This document shows positions 16,383 through 23,387 of a stretch of 23,387 nt of DNA, piece after piece. Source of the stretch: DASQHM01 sp035632095. GTDB lineage: Bacteria > Pseudomonadota > Alphaproteobacteria > Ferrovibrionales > Ferrovibrionaceae. The position numbers were made by a program, and so were the translations under genes. Every line of letters begins with the position of its first letter. The stretch's first letter is position 1. The notes beneath the pieces were generated by a model. That model was not told the origin of the DNA and searched no databases. It saw nothing but the letters and a program-made list of their open reading frames with translations. The stretch is taken from NCBI GenBank assembly GCA_035632095.1, contig DASQHM010000261.1, positions 1 to 23,387 of the forward strand. The letters run 5' to 3'.

Positions 16383-17861
16383 ATGCTTCGGGTCACCCGC
16401 TCCGCCGTCATCGATGCGCCGATCGAGCGCGTTTGGGCCGTCCTCCGCGACTTCAACAGCCACGATGCCTGGCATCCCGCGGTGGCGGATTCCCACATAG
16501 AGGGCGGCGAGTCCGCCGACCAGGTCGGCTGCGTCAGGAATTTCCATCTGCAAGACGGCGCTCACGTGCGCGAACAGCTGATCGCGCTCTCGGACGAGGC
16601 CTTCGTCTCCACCTATTGCATCCTGGACGCAACGGTGCCGCTGCGCCGCTATGTCGCCACGGTCACGCTCAAGCGCATAACCGATGGCGACCGCACGTTC
16701 TGGCATTGGCAGTCGACCTTCGACACGCCACCCGGCCGCGAGCAGGAGTTGGCCGACATTGTCGGCCGCGGCGTCTATGAAGCCGGATTCGAAGGGTTGC
16801 GGCGTCACCTACGTCAGCAGCGCGACGGCGTGTCGCCCGCCATCCGCCATGCGCGCGCGGCATCGCGTGCGCCGGCCGAAGAGCTGACGGGACAGGCCGT
16901 CGTGCTCAAAGCTTTCGGCGGCATCGATCAGCTATCGTTCGAGAACGTCAGCGTCGCCGCGCCCGGCCCGGGTGAGGTGCGCATCCGCCAGAGCGCGGTC
17001 GGCGTTAATTTCATCGATGTGTACATTCGCCGCGGCGAATACCGGATGGTGACGCCGCCGGCGCCGATCGGCATGGAGGCGGCCGGCACGATCGTCGATG
17101 TCGGACCCGACGTGCACCATCTGCTGCCGGGCGACCCCGTCGCCTACGCTTGGGGCGTACCGGGCGCCTATGCGACGCTGCGCGCCGTTCCCGCGTCCCA
17201 GGTCGTGGCCGTGCCGCCGGGCATCGGCGCCGAGATCGCCGCCGCCGTGCTCTTCAAGGGCATGACCGCGGAGTATCTCCTGCATCGGACGCATCAGGTG
17301 CGCGCGGGCGAAATCGTGCTGGTGCATGCGGCCGCTGGCGGCGTCGGCATCCTGCTCTGCCAATGGGCCAAGCACCTCGGCGCACGGGTTCTCGGCACCG
17401 TCAGCACGGACGAAAAGGCCCGGCTGGCGCGCGAGCATGGCTGCGATCTGCCGATCGTCGCCCGCGACTATCGCTTTGCCGAGGCGGTGCTCGCAGCCAC
17501 CGGCGGGCGCGGTGTGGACGTCGCCTTTGACGGGCTCGGCCGGGCCGCCGAGGCGGAAAACTATTCCGCATTGGCGCTTACCGGACATTGGGTCAGCTAC
17601 GGACAGGCGACCGGCCCGTTGCCGCCGATCGATCCCGGCCGGCAGTCCGCCAAGTCGCTCCGCGTTTCCCGTCCTGTGCTGTTCCACTACACGGCGGACC
17701 CGGATCGGCTGCGCCAGATGGCGGCCAATGTTTTCGCCTTGGTCGAACGCGGCGTGCTGCGCGTGCCGGTGCGCCACCGCTTTCCGCTATCGGGCGCAGC
17801 GGCCGCTCACCAAGCGTTGGAGGCGCGCGCGACAAGCGGACCGATCGTCTTGCTCGCCTAG
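16383..17861 (+). CDS. Fusion: SRPBCC domain + NADPH:quinone oxidoreductase (MDR/zeta-crystallin type)
   Basis: A 492-residue protein starting 4 bp after the previous stop. Residues 1-145 repeat the SRPBCC domain of the neighbour (RSAVIDAPIERVWAVLRDFN, QVGCVRNFHLQDG, VREQLIALSD). After a short basic linker (146-168), residues 170-492 are a full-length medium-chain reductase: GPGEVRIRQSAVGVNFIDVY (GroES-like part), PIGMEAAGTIVDVG, and the NADP(H)-binding VHAAAGGVGILLCQWAKHLG with AAAGGVG at 316-322. The zinc-ligand cysteines of alcohol dehydrogenases are absent, as in quinone oxidoreductases. The enzyme would reduce quinones or alpha,beta-unsaturated carbonyls; the attached SRPBCC could present a hydrophobic substrate. 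It ends the twelve-gene plus-strand run. Both domains are intact, and one continuous frame argues against a sequencing artefact. Confidence 0.92.
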   Translation: MLRVTRSAVIDAPIERVWAVLRDFNSHDAWHPAVADSHIEGGESADQVGCVRNFHLQDGAHVREQLIALSDEAFVSTYCILDATVPLRRYVATVTLKRITDGDRTFWHWQSTFDTPPGREQELADIVGRGVYEAGFEGLRRHLRQQRDGVSPAIRHARAASRAPAEELTGQAVVLKAFGGIDQLSFENVSVAAPGPGEVRIRQSAVGVNFIDVYIRRGEYRMVTPPAPIGMEAAGTIVDVGPDVHHLLPGDPVAYAWGVPGAYATLRAVPASQVVAVPPGIGAEIAAAVLFKGMTAEYLLHRTHQVRAGEIVLVHAAAGGVGILLCQWAKHLGARVLGTVSTDEKARLAREHGCDLPIVARDYRFAEAVLAATGGRGVDVAFDGLGRAAEAENYSALALTGHWVSYGQATGPLPPIDPGRQSAKSLRVSRPVLFHYTADPDRLRQMAANVFALVERGVLRVPVRHRFPLSGAAAAHQALEARATSGPIVLLA

Positions 17862-18252
17862 GTCCGGCGATTGGCGAGTGACATTGACTCCTGGGCCAAA
17901 TTCGGAAGGCCGCTCGGTTTCTCTTTCGCGCGGGCGCGGGTGTCTTTCAAGGCGACGCCAACAGCCTCGCCGTCGCTGAACCACCGCGTCCGACCACGGA
18001 AGCGAAAGATCAATCTCAGCGTGCGGTGACCGGAATGCTCGATGCAGCGCGATAAAACTCGACGCTACGTCATGGCGATTTCCATTAGAATGAAATTATG
18101 TCGAAGTGGCTGATTTTTAAGGATTTTTCCTACTTTTTCGCACGAATTGCTACGTCATGTTGCGGCGTGGCGATGGCAGTCAAAACTAAGCACCGCTTAA
18201 CCAATTACCGCCACGCTGGCGGCTTCGGGGCGAACACCGAGGCTGCTGCGTC
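17862..18252 (+). promoter_or_regulatory. 391-bp intergenic region upstream of the histidine kinase
   Basis: No credible gene; the 76-codon frame at 18098-18328 overlaps the kinase and has no recognisable features. Just past the oxidoreductase, CTCGCC (17853-17858) pairs with GGCGAG (17873-17878) across a 14-base loop, without a T-run. The segment 18080-18215 is markedly AT-rich compared with the rest and probably contains the kinase promoter, though no good -35/-10 pair could be fixed. An 11-bp direct repeat is described separately. Confidence 0.45.
18064..18159. repeat. 11-bp direct repeat GCTACGTCATG upstream of the histidine kinase
   Basis: The identical 11-mer occurs at 18064-18074 and 18149-18159, 85 bp apart, flanking the AT-rich promoter-like stretch. 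The core TACGTCA is near-palindromic. A pair of binding sites for a response regulator is possible; chance is not excluded. Confidence 0.4.
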
Positions 18253-20124
18253 ATGGCTTGGTACGGAACCGCGTTCGGCGACCGGTCGGCGGCATTTCTG
18301 CGTTCGAAAAGCGGCCGAATATTCCTGATCCTGGCGATGCTGCTTGCGCTGCTTTCGGCGGGCGTCGGTTACGGATTCTACGTCTCGAATTTGAGCTGGT
18401 TCCTCCGCAACAAGGGCGAGGAAAAGGTGACGGCCATGGAACTGGTCGACGCCTTTGTGAGCGAATACGCCAACGCCCGAGCCACATTTCTCAACGGCGA
18501 CGCGCCCGTCCCGGCGACCTATCGCGCGCATGCCATAGATCGATTCAACAAGACACGCCTGACCGGCGAACTGCTGCACATGCGACTTGTCGGACCACCC
18601 GGCCGTGAGATCGTCACAGCCGCGCCCGACACGATCACCGCCGACGCCATCCGCCGTTTCTCCGGCAAGCCCAATCCTCAGCCGGAGACGGATTTCGTTA
18701 CCGTGGGCGGCGAGATGCTTCTCCGCACGATCTATCCGTCCCTCGCCAGCCAGCAAAACTGCATCGATTGCCACAACAAGATGCAGGCCGGCATGCCTCC
18801 CTGGCATCTCAACGACGTGATGGGTGCTTTCGTCGTCGACGCGCCCGCGGGCGCGTTCTTCCGCCGCAACGTGGTCAATTCGATCGGCATCGGCGTCATG
18901 GTCTTTTTCATGAGCCTCGGCATCGGTCTCTACATTTCGCTGTTGCATTTCCGGCAGGTCGTCGCGAGCGAGACGGCGCGGCAGCGCATTCTTCAGAGCG
19001 AAGCGCGGTTCAAGGACTACGCCGAAACGGCATCCGACTGGTATTGGGAGACCGGGCCGGATCACCGGTTCAACTATATATCCGAGCGCATTCGCGCGTT
19101 CGGCGGCGATCCGGCGCGGCGTCTCGGAAAGTCGCGAGTCGAACTCGGGGGCGACACCAGTCCTGCGGCCGACATATGGAAGGCCCATGTGGAGGCGCTC
19201 GAACGCCGCGAGCCGTTCAGGGACTTTACCTACCTTCGTCGGCTGCAGGATGAGCCGCCGCGGCACATATCGACCAGCGGCAAACCGTTCTTCGACGAGC
19301 AGGGCCGGTTCTGCGGTTACCGCGGCACCGCCCGCGACGTTACGGAATCGGTGGAAGCCGCCGAGCGATTGAGCGAATCGATGGTCGTGGCGGAGCGCGC
19401 CAACCGCGCCAAATCGGATTTCCTGGCCAACATGAGCCACGAGTTGCGCACGCCGTTGAACGCGGTGATCGGATTTTCCGAACTGCTTCGCAAGGAGACC
19501 TTCGGCCCGCTGGGTCATGCCAGCTATCGCGAATACGCCGGCGACATTCACGACAGCGGCATTCACCTGCTGAACATCATCAACGACATTCTCGATCTGG
19601 CCAAGATCGAAGCCGGCAAGTTCGACCTGCAGCAAGAGCCGGTCGACCTGCTCGAAATCATCGACACCACGCTCAGGGTCCTTCGGCCCAAAGCCAACGC
19701 CGCAGCGCATCAGATCTCGGTGAGCATTCCCGACCGTGTCTGCGGAATGTGTGTGGACCGGCGCGCCATGAAACAGATTCTGTTGAACCTGATCGGCAAC
19801 GCGGTGAAATTCACGCCCTCCGGAGGCCGCGTCGGTATCGTCGCCCGCGAAACCGAGTACGGCGGCGTGGCGGTGGCGATCTCCGATACCGGAATCGGCA
19901 TTGCCGATCACGACCTGGAGAAGGTGCTCACGCCCTTCGGCCAGGTCGAGACATCGTACTCGCGCCGGCACGAGGGCACCGGCCTCGGCCTTTCGCTTAC
20001 CAAGCGTTTGGTTGAACTCCACGGTGGCCGCCTTGACATCGCAAGCGAAGTCAACGTCGGCACCACGGTTACCGTGACGCTTCCGGCCGCGTGCCGCGTG
20101 CAGCAGCTCCTGGCGGCCGAATAA
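18253..20124 (+). CDS. Membrane PAS sensor histidine kinase with a periplasmic haem-c-type (CxxCH, Tll0287/DUF3365-like) domain
   Basis: A 623-residue kinase. A first membrane helix at about 22-43 is followed by a roughly 165-residue periplasmic domain and a second helix at about 208-232. The periplasmic domain has the Tll0287-like (PF11845) pattern and contains CIDCH at 170-174, a classic covalent haem c attachment motif, so it may sense redox state, NO, oxygen or a ligand. A PAS domain follows (about 250-368: DWYWETGPDHRFNYIS, GYRGTARDVTE). The HisKA domain has the phospho-acceptor His396 in NMSHELRTPLNAVIGFSEL. The ATPase domain has the N-box at N516, DTGIGI (545-550) and GTGLGL (575-580). 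No response regulator gene lies in the window, so it is an orphan here. The ribosome-binding site is weak (GAGG ten bases upstream). Confidence 0.92.
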   Translation: MAWYGTAFGDRSAAFLRSKSGRIFLILAMLLALLSAGVGYGFYVSNLSWFLRNKGEEKVTAMELVDAFVSEYANARATFLNGDAPVPATYRAHAIDRFNKTRLTGELLHMRLVGPPGREIVTAAPDTITADAIRRFSGKPNPQPETDFVTVGGEMLLRTIYPSLASQQNCIDCHNKMQAGMPPWHLNDVMGAFVVDAPAGAFFRRNVVNSIGIGVMVFFMSLGIGLYISLLHFRQVVASETARQRILQSEARFKDYAETASDWYWETGPDHRFNYISERIRAFGGDPARRLGKSRVELGGDTSPAADIWKAHVEALERREPFRDFTYLRRLQDEPPRHISTSGKPFFDEQGRFCGYRGTARDVTESVEAAERLSESMVVAERANRAKSDFLANMSHELRTPLNAVIGFSELLRKETFGPLGHASYREYAGDIHDSGIHLLNIINDILDLAKIEAGKFDLQQEPVDLLEIIDTTLRVLRPKANAAAHQISVSIPDRVCGMCVDRRAMKQILLNLIGNAVKFTPSGGRVGIVARETEYGGVAVAISDTGIGIADHDLEKVLTPFGQVETSYSRRHEGTGLGLSLTKRLVELHGGRLDIASEVNVGTTVTVTLPAACRVQQLLAAE

Positions 20125-20147
20125 GTCGGTCTATGCTGCCGCGCCGG

Positions 20148-20348
20148 TCAGGCCGCGCGCTCCCAGATTCCGGACGAGCCTAGACGCCACTGGTAGCCTT
20201 CCTGGCGCAACCACAGCGCCATCTGCGCGGGCGGCAGGGAGGCAACAGGCAGATCCGTGGCAACGTCGATCGCCTTGACCTCAAGCCGTTGGGTCAGATC
20301 CGTTGGTTCTTCATAGCTGCGGAATTTAAGTATAACTGCCTGGGGCAT
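20148..20348 (-). CDS. Small hypothetical protein, 66 residues
   Basis: The open frame reaches up to 20417, but the start is placed at ATG 20348 because a perfect AGGAGG (20357-20362) lies eight bases upstream; the extra 23 codons overlap the putative operator. The product (MPQAVILKFRSYEEPTD... ending GIWERAA) has no signal peptide or membrane helix. It mixes a beta-like N-terminus with a C-terminal LRQEGYQWRLGSSGIW segment. I do not recognise the family and assign no function. It is convergent with the kinase gene, with 23 bp between stops. Confidence 0.65.
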   Translation of the reverse strand: MPQAVILKFRSYEEPTDLTQRLEVKAIDVATDLPVASLPPAQMALWLRQEGYQWRLGSSGIWERAA

Positions 20349-20356
20349 GATACCGG

Positions 20357-20362
20357 CCTCCT
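20357..20362 (-). promoter_or_regulatory. Ribosome-binding site AGGAGG fixing the small-protein start
   Basis: CCTCCT on the plus strand reads AGGAGG on the minus strand, eight bases before ATG 20348. The upstream in-frame ATG at 20417 has no comparable site. Confidence 0.75.
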
Positions 20363-20373
20363 TTACAGCACAT

Positions 20374-20400
20374 AACGCAAGGTTGCGTTTTGCGTTGCAA
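20374..20400. promoter_or_regulatory. Candidate operator: AACGCAA-GG-TTGCGTT with a third TTGCGTT arm
   Basis: AACGCAA (20374-20380) and TTGCGTT (20383-20389) form a perfect 7-bp inverted repeat with a 2-bp centre. TTGCGTT repeats immediately at 20390-20396, followed by the palindromic GTTGCAAC region. The block lies 26-52 bp before the ATG of the small protein, where a repressor would overlap its promoter. On the minus strand TTGCAA and TTATGT could be promoter elements, but their spacing (19 bp) is poor. Confidence 0.5.
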
Positions 20401-20547
20401 CAGGAATGCCATTCCAATAAGCGGCTGAGAAACCTAAGACTGGTTCCTTAACAGCCTCAAAAATGTGTAACTATTACTTGACAATATTACAGTAAACGAG
20501 GGCGTGACTTTACATGCCCAGCGATAACGTTAAGAACTTCGATTTTT

Positions 20548-22278
20548 CTAGGTATCCGGTGCCGCTTGCGGCCCGCGTACCAATTTACCCGGCAGCGCGC
20601 CTGTGGCTATGCCGTCCCGGTACACGGGAACGCCGGAAACGATCGTCGCCCGATACCCGCGCGCGCCCTGCAGCAGGCGCTTTCCCCCGGCCGGAAGATC
20701 GTAAGCCATCACCGGCTTCTCCACCCGCAACCGGTCAAAATCGATCACGTTGAGATCGGCCTTCATCCCGGGCGCCACGACGCCGCGGTCGAGCATTCCC
20801 ACCGCGCGCGCGGTGTCCGCCGTCTGCCGCTTCACCAGCCAGCCGATGTCGAAACGGCCGCGCTTGCGGTCGCGGCCCCAATGGGCCAGGAGATACGTGG
20901 CGTAGCTGGCATCGGAGATGATGCCCACATGGGCGCCGCCATCGCCGAGGCCCGGCAAGGTGCCCGGGTGATCGAGCATCTCGCGGCAGACGTCGAGATT
21001 GTAGCTTGCATAATTGGCGAGCGGCGCGAACAGGAAGCCGCGGCCTTCGTCGGCAAGCACCAGCTCGTATGCCAGATCCGCCGGATCGCGCCCCTCGCGC
21101 TCAGCCATGGCTGCGATCGATGCATCGCGCGGCGGCTCGTAGTCGGGCGGGTCGCCGAGCGGGAACATGCGATCGAACGACGCCAGGCGCCGCATGAATT
21201 CCCGCACCTTCGGGTGCTCGCCCTCCGACAGGATGCGGGCGCGGAACGACGGGTCGCGCATGATGGCGAGCCGCTCGCCGAGCGGCTTGTCGGCGATCGG
21301 CCGATAGGACGGATGCGCCGAAAACGGATTGCGGCTGCCTTGCAGGCCGAGCAGCACGCCGATGGGGCGAGGCGCCACTTGGGCGCTGATCGGCAGGCCG
21401 TCGCGAACGGCACGTTCCATCATGCCGCGCAGCTCACGCCAGCGGCCGGGATCGCTATGACGTTCCGCCATGGAGAACGACAACGGCCGGCCCGACGCCT
21501 CCACGATGCGGCGCACGATGGCGAATTCGCTGTCGCGATGCGGCGGGTCGAAGTCGGAAATCAACTCGATCACGCCGCGCCCGGCGTCGGCCAGGCCGCA
21601 GGCGATGCCGACAAGCTCGTCTTCCGTGGCGCGCAGCGAAGGAGTCGGATCTCCCTTCACGGTGCGATGGTTCAAGGTGCGCGAGGTCGAGAAGCCGATG
21701 GCGCCGTCGCGCATGGCTTCGGCCGCGAGCCTTCGCATCTCGGCGATGTCCGCCGTACTCGCCGGCTCGAGCCGCGCGCCGCGCTCGCCCATGACGTAGA
21801 CGCGGAGCGCACCATGCGGCAGCTGCGCGCCCACATCGATGTCGCGCGGGCGAGATTCCAGCGCCGAGAGATATTCGCCGAAGGTTTCCCAGTCCCAACT
21901 CAGGCCTTCGTGCAGCGCCGTGCCGGGAATGTCTTCCACGCCTTCCATCAGCTCGATGAGGCGGTCGCGATGCTCCAGGCGAACCGGGGCGAAACCGACG
22001 CCGCAATTACCCATCACCGCCGTGGTCACGCCGTGCCAACTGGATGGAGCAAGCTGGGAATCCCAGACAGCTTGGCCGTCATAGTGGGTGTGGATGTCGA
22101 CGAAACCGGGCGTCACCAGCAGGCCTTTGGCGTCGATCTCCTCGGCGCCGCTGCCCCCGACCTTACCGACCGCCGCAATGCGCCCGCCGGAAACGGCTAC
22201 GTCCGCCTCGACCACCGGACCGCCGCGCCCATCAGCCAACGTGCCGCCGCGCACCACCAGATCGAACGTCTTGCTCAT
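20548..22278 (-). CDS. D-aminoacylase / N-acyl-D-amino-acid deacylase-like amidohydrolase
   Basis: A 576-residue metal hydrolase of the amidohydrolase superfamily. Key sites: GFVDIHTHYDGQAVWD (H63, H65, D67), GNCGVGFAPV with the bridging cysteine (C92) typical of D-aminoacylases, SRTLNHRTVKGDPTPSL (199-215), and GLGDGGAHVG (443-452) with the catalytic aspartate candidate D446. The C-terminal MKADLNVIDFDRL and PAGGKRLLQGARGY complete the beta-sandwich. D-aminoacylases remove acyl groups from N-acyl-D-amino acids; this subgroup, somewhat longer than the classical ~480-residue enzyme, has unproven specificity. No signal peptide. AAGGGG lies about ten bases before ATG 22278. It is divergent from the acyl-CoA dehydrogenase gene, sharing a 144-bp control region. 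Confidence 0.92.
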   Translation of the reverse strand: MSKTFDLVVRGGTLADGRGGPVVEADVAVSGGRIAAVGKVGGSGAEEIDAKGLLVTPGFVDIHTHYDGQAVWDSQLAPSSWHGVTTAVMGNCGVGFAPVRLEHRDRLIELMEGVEDIPGTALHEGLSWDWETFGEYLSALESRPRDIDVGAQLPHGALRVYVMGERGARLEPASTADIAEMRRLAAEAMRDGAIGFSTSRTLNHRTVKGDPTPSLRATEDELVGIACGLADAGRGVIELISDFDPPHRDSEFAIVRRIVEASGRPLSFSMAERHSDPGRWRELRGMMERAVRDGLPISAQVAPRPIGVLLGLQGSRNPFSAHPSYRPIADKPLGERLAIMRDPSFRARILSEGEHPKVREFMRRLASFDRMFPLGDPPDYEPPRDASIAAMAEREGRDPADLAYELVLADEGRGFLFAPLANYASYNLDVCREMLDHPGTLPGLGDGGAHVGIISDASYATYLLAHWGRDRKRGRFDIGWLVKRQTADTARAVGMLDRGVVAPGMKADLNVIDFDRLRVEKPVMAYDLPAGGKRLLQGARGYRATIVSGVPVYRDGIATGALPGKLVRGPQAAPDT

Positions 22279-22422
22279 AACCTCGAATCCCCTTGCCAGT
22301 CAGAGGCCGAATGATAACACCGAACCGGCCGCCGCGCTTAGCTTCGGCGATACGCCCTTGCCCCGCGGCGGCTCAGACCTGCTACGCTAAGGCCGCATAC
22401 GGCGGGCGCAACGGGGACGGCA
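22279..22422. promoter_or_regulatory. 144-bp divergent promoter region (D-aminoacylase / acyl-CoA dehydrogenase)
   Basis: Both flanking genes must be transcribed outward from here unless read from far upstream. For the plus strand, TTGCCC near 22360 and TACGCT near 22384 are weak hexamers with a 19-bp spacer. For the minus strand no pair stood out. GGGGAC a few bases before ATG 22423 is the likely ribosome-binding site. Confidence 0.35.
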
Positions 22423-23387
22423 ATGGATTTCCAGCTCAGCGAAGAAAATCGCATGCTCAAGGAGCTTGTCGCTCGTTTCGTGCGCGACGAGCTGATGCCG
22501 CTCGAAAAAGCCGTACTGGAGCGCGAAGCAAGCGGCCAAGGCGCGGTGTTGACGCGCGAGGAAACCAAGCGGATCGACGGGAAATCGCGCGAACTCGGTC
22601 TTTGGGGCCTGGACGCGCCCAAGGACATGGGCGGATCGGATTTGCCGGTCGAGGCGATGGTGGGCGTGAACGAGGAGATCGGCCGCACCATCACGCCCTA
22701 CATGTTTCCGCCGGATTCGCCGAACCTTCGCATGCTGATCGTGACCGCCAACGAACAGCAGCGAATCAAATACCTCGAACCCTATGCGCGCGGCGAAACC
22801 ATATCGGCCATTGCGATCTCAGAGCCCGGCGCCGGCGGCGACCCGGCCAACATGTCGTCCCGCGCGGTCAAGGACGGCGGCGACTGGGTCATCAACGGCC
22901 GCAAGATCTGGATCAGCCGCGCCGCGCACGCGGACTTCACGATCGTCATGGCGGCCACAGACAAGGCCAAAGGGGCGCGCGGCGGCATCTCGGCGTTCCT
23001 CGTCGACAAGGGCACGCCCGGATTCAACGTGCTGAGGCGCATACCCATGATCGGCGGCGCCTTCACCTACGAGATCGCGCTGGAAGATTGCCGCGTGCCC
23101 GCGAGCCAGATGCTGGGCAAGGAGGGCTACGGCTTCGCGCCCATGCAACAGCGGCTCTCGACCCGGCGCGTGCAGATGGCCGCCTGGTGCATCGGTCTCG
23201 GCCAGCGCGCGCTAGACATGATGTGCGAATACGTCCCCCAGCGCGTCACCTTCGGCAAGCCGCTCTCGGAACGGCAGGCCATCCAATGGTGGATCGCCGA
23301 TGCCGCCACCCGCCTGCACGCCTGCCGGCTGATGACCTATGACGCCGCCTGCAAGATCGATCAGGGCCAGGACGCGAGATCCGAAGT
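22423..23387 (+). CDS. Acyl-CoA dehydrogenase family protein (3' end off window)
   Basis: 321 codons are present from ATG 22423 to the edge; family members are about 380-400 residues, so some 60-80 residues are missing. The N-terminal helical domain starts MDFQLSEENRMLKELVARFV. The middle FAD-binding domain has AIAISEPGAGGDPANMSSRA (normally ..TEPxAGSD..) and VINGRKIWIS. The C-terminal domain begins near LGKEGYGFAPMQQRLSTRRV and includes QRVTFGKPLSERQAIQWWIADA. Residues expected to contact FAD are in place; the catalytic glutamate lies near or beyond the edge and cannot be checked. The reaction would be alpha,beta-desaturation of an acyl-CoA. Whether it belongs to the same pathway as the amidohydrolases is unknown. 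Confidence 0.9.
   Translation, partial: MDFQLSEENRMLKELVARFVRDELMPLEKAVLEREASGQGAVLTREETKRIDGKSRELGLWGLDAPKDMGGSDLPVEAMVGVNEEIGRTITPYMFPPDSPNLRMLIVTANEQQRIKYLEPYARGETISAIAISEPGAGGDPANMSSRAVKDGGDWVINGRKIWISRAAHADFTIVMAATDKAKGARGGISAFLVDKGTPGFNVLRRIPMIGGAFTYEIALEDCRVPASQMLGKEGYGFAPMQQRLSTRRVQMAAWCIGLGQRALDMMCEYVPQRVTFGKPLSERQAIQWWIADAATRLHACRLMTYDAACKIDQGQDARSE

Noticed and set aside
17853..17878. Possible terminator after the SRPBCC-oxidoreductase fusion (CTCGCC/GGCGAG)
   Set aside because: Only 6 bp of stem, a 14-base loop and no T-run, so it does not support an intrinsic terminator call.
18098..18328. 76-codon plus-strand frame ahead of the histidine kinase
   Set aside because: It overlaps the kinase start in another frame and has no domain or convincing ribosome-binding site.
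18205..20022. 605-codon minus-strand frame opposite the histidine kinase
   Set aside because: Antisense shadow of a gene with all kinase motifs; its protein is biased and unrecognisable.
20478..20483. Perfect TTGACA on the plus strand
   Set aside because: The sequence 16-18 bp downstream does not resemble a -10 element, and only minus-strand genes follow.
20566..22314. 582-codon plus-strand frame opposite the D-aminoacylase-like gene
   Set aside because: It is an antisense shadow: the minus strand encodes a complete enzyme with catalytic motifs, while this frame shows none.
1..23387. tRNA genes, rRNA, CRISPR arrays, insertion sequences, integrases or defence genes
   Set aside because: None was recognised on either strand; although Tm-1 is antiviral in plants, nothing else here points to a phage-defence island.

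Overview
The window looks like chromosomal DNA of a GC-rich alphaproteobacterium, probably Hyphomicrobiales (Bradyrhizobium/Xanthobacteraceae-like). This is inferred from codon use, dense overlapping genes (ATGA and GTGA junctions), and the style of the PAS-type histidine kinase and of the branched-chain-amino-acid-type (HAAT/Liv) transporter. No rRNA, tRNA, insertion sequence, CRISPR array or prophage gene was seen.

Layout. (1) 1-1771, minus: a thiamine-diphosphate enzyme of the acetolactate-synthase family, running off the left edge. A TetR-type regulator lies upstream of it on the same strand (2108-2773). (2) 2774-3288: a divergent control region with a 12-bp palindrome, an 8-bp direct repeat and a long bulged hairpin. 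(3) 3289-17861, plus: a compact run of twelve genes with only short gaps or overlaps. In order: amidohydrolase, alpha/beta hydrolase, paralogous amidohydrolase, LivH, LivM, periplasmic binding protein, LivG, a LivF-UPF0261 fusion, a PEP-hydrolase-like TIM barrel, a YqiK-type flotillin, a small SRPBCC protein, and an SRPBCC-quinone oxidoreductase fusion. (4) 18253-20124, plus: a two-helix membrane histidine kinase whose periplasmic domain carries a CxxCH haem motif. (5) Minus: a 66-residue orphan (20148-20348) and a D-aminoacylase-like amidohydrolase (20548-22278). (6) 22423-23387, plus: an acyl-CoA dehydrogenase, cut by the right edge.

How it may work together (inference). The Liv system would import a small, probably amide-, peptide- or carboxylate-type compound. 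The two cytoplasmic metal amidohydrolases and the serine hydrolase would open it. The SRPBCC, oxidoreductase, thiamine-diphosphate enzyme and possibly the acyl-CoA dehydrogenase would process the products. The TetR protein is the obvious local regulator. The substrate cannot be read from the sequence.

The most unusual feature is the pair at 10979-14195. UPF0261 and the PEP-hydrolase-like TIM barrel are the two domains that make up the plant Tm-1 antiviral protein. Here they are adjacent genes, and the UPF0261 half is fused to the transporter ATPase LivF. Together with the SRPBCC-oxidoreductase fusion and the flotillin, this marks a candidate uncharacterised uptake and catabolic system.
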